Below, piece after piece: positions 6,836 through 7,167 of a DNA stretch of 7,167 bases. Position 1 is the first letter of the stretch. Each line of letters begins with the position of its first letter. The position numbers were made by a program, and so were the translations under genes. The stretch spans positions 1 through 7,167 of the forward strand of contig JBOHSA010000221.1 of assembly GCA_050732995.1 (NCBI GenBank), in the 5' to 3' direction. The notes below the pieces were generated by a model. The model searched no databases and was not told the origin of the DNA. It saw nothing but the letters and a program-made list of their open reading frames with translations. The DNA comes from JBOHSA01 sp050732995 (GTDB taxonomy: Bacteria; Gemmatimonadota; Gemmatimonadetes; Gemmatimonadales; GWC2-71-9).

Positions 6836-7167
6836 GATTTCGGAATCGCCCCCCGGGCCCGTTCGAGCTCCCGGCGCGCTTCGGGAACGACGGCGCTGGT
6901 GGGATAGCTCAAGATCAGATGCTCCAGATGTGCGATCGCTTCGGCACCCTGGCCCTGGCGGAGCAGGAGGCGCGCCCACTCGAGCTCGGCGGCGGGCGGC
7001 GCCGCGCCCGCGCCGCCGATCCGCACGATGTCGGCGAACAGCCCGGCCGCGGCGCGGTCGTGCGCCTCGTCCCCCAATCGGGCGGCGACCTGCCCCGCCA
7101 CCAGGAGCACGTCGGGCCGGCCGCCATCGCGCGCAAGCTCGCCGGCCGCCCGCCGCAGCCCCGTGAC
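6832..7167 (-). CDS. TPR-like repeat protein, N-terminus cut by window edge
   Basis: The frame is open from the window edge to a TGA at 6834-6832, giving the last 111 residues. A GTG at 7110 is possible but unlikely as the start, since the coding pattern (TGLRRAAGELARDGGRPDV) continues upstream of it. The sequence is helical and alanine/leucine-rich. The segment ELEWARLLLRQGQGAEAIAHLEHLILSYPTSAVVPEARRELER matches tetratricopeptide-type pairs (small residues at helix contacts, then YP-S---P-AR), as in the TPR modules of periplasmic or outer-membrane assembly proteins. Partner and location cannot be told from this fragment. It ends with ATGA overlap onto the Tat-exported protein gene, which suggests co-expression and perhaps a shared envelope role. 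Confidence 0.75.
   Translation of the reverse strand, partial: VTGLRRAAGELARDGGRPDVLLVAGQVAARLGDEAHDRAAAGLFADIVRIGGAGAAPPAAELEWARLLLRQGQGAEAIAHLEHLILSYPTSAVVPEARRELERARGAIPKS

Noticed and set aside
5594..6907. Long plus-strand open frame opposite the Tat-exported protein gene
   Set aside because: It is an antisense shadow of high-GC coding sequence, rich in Arg/Val/Glu/His with no recognisable motif, and overlaps a gene with clear family features.
6836..6979. Longer N-terminus for the Tat-exported protein from an upstream start at 6979
   Set aside because: The added residues are low-complexity and precede an MKRREFL twin-arginine start. They also overlap the TPR gene, whose ATGA junction supports 6835.

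Overview
This is a GC-rich bacterial window in which every gene I can support lies on the minus strand, so it reads from high to low coordinates. No rRNA, tRNA, CRISPR array, insertion sequence or phage gene was seen. The composition and several protein types (a Tat-exported 'asparagine synthetase B'-like protein, a DinG helicase with a JAB/RadC-like domain, an Uma2 protein) suggest an environmental Gemmatimonadota-like bacterium. That assignment is an inference from memory of such proteins, not a result of phylogeny.

Layout in transcription order: (1) 7167-6832, the C-terminal end of a TPR-like protein cut by the window edge. (2) 6835-5522, a putative Tat-exported protein of a conserved but uncharacterised family, overlapping gene 1 by ATGA. 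(3) 5525-2991, an 844-residue fusion of an N-terminal JAMM metalloprotease-like domain to an XPD/DinG-type iron-sulfur helicase, overlapping gene 2 by GTGA. (4) An 80-bp gap holding an 8-bp tandem repeat. (5) 2910-2332, a RidA/YjgF-fold protein with a lipoprotein signal and a 12-G homopolymer in its linker. (6) 2299-1130, a fold-type I PLP aminotransferase closest to the LL-diaminopimelate aminotransferase group. (7) 1065-277, probably starting further upstream at a CTG near 1137, a membrane-anchored proline-rich protein of unknown function. (8) 259-1, the N-terminal part of an Uma2-family (DUF820) nuclease-fold protein.

The first three genes look translationally coupled. The last four are separated by 17 to 64 bp and may form a second unit starting after the repeat-containing gap. 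How the genes work together is not evident. A RidA-fold protein beside a PLP aminotransferase recalls the known role of RidA in clearing enamine/imine products of PLP enzymes. However, this RidA protein appears to be exported and lacks the family's key arginine, so a direct metabolic partnership is doubtful. The best leads are the JAMM-DinG fusion, the atypical RidA lipoprotein with its G-tract, and the uncharacterised Tat-exported protein. I see no clear evidence of a wholly new multi-gene system.
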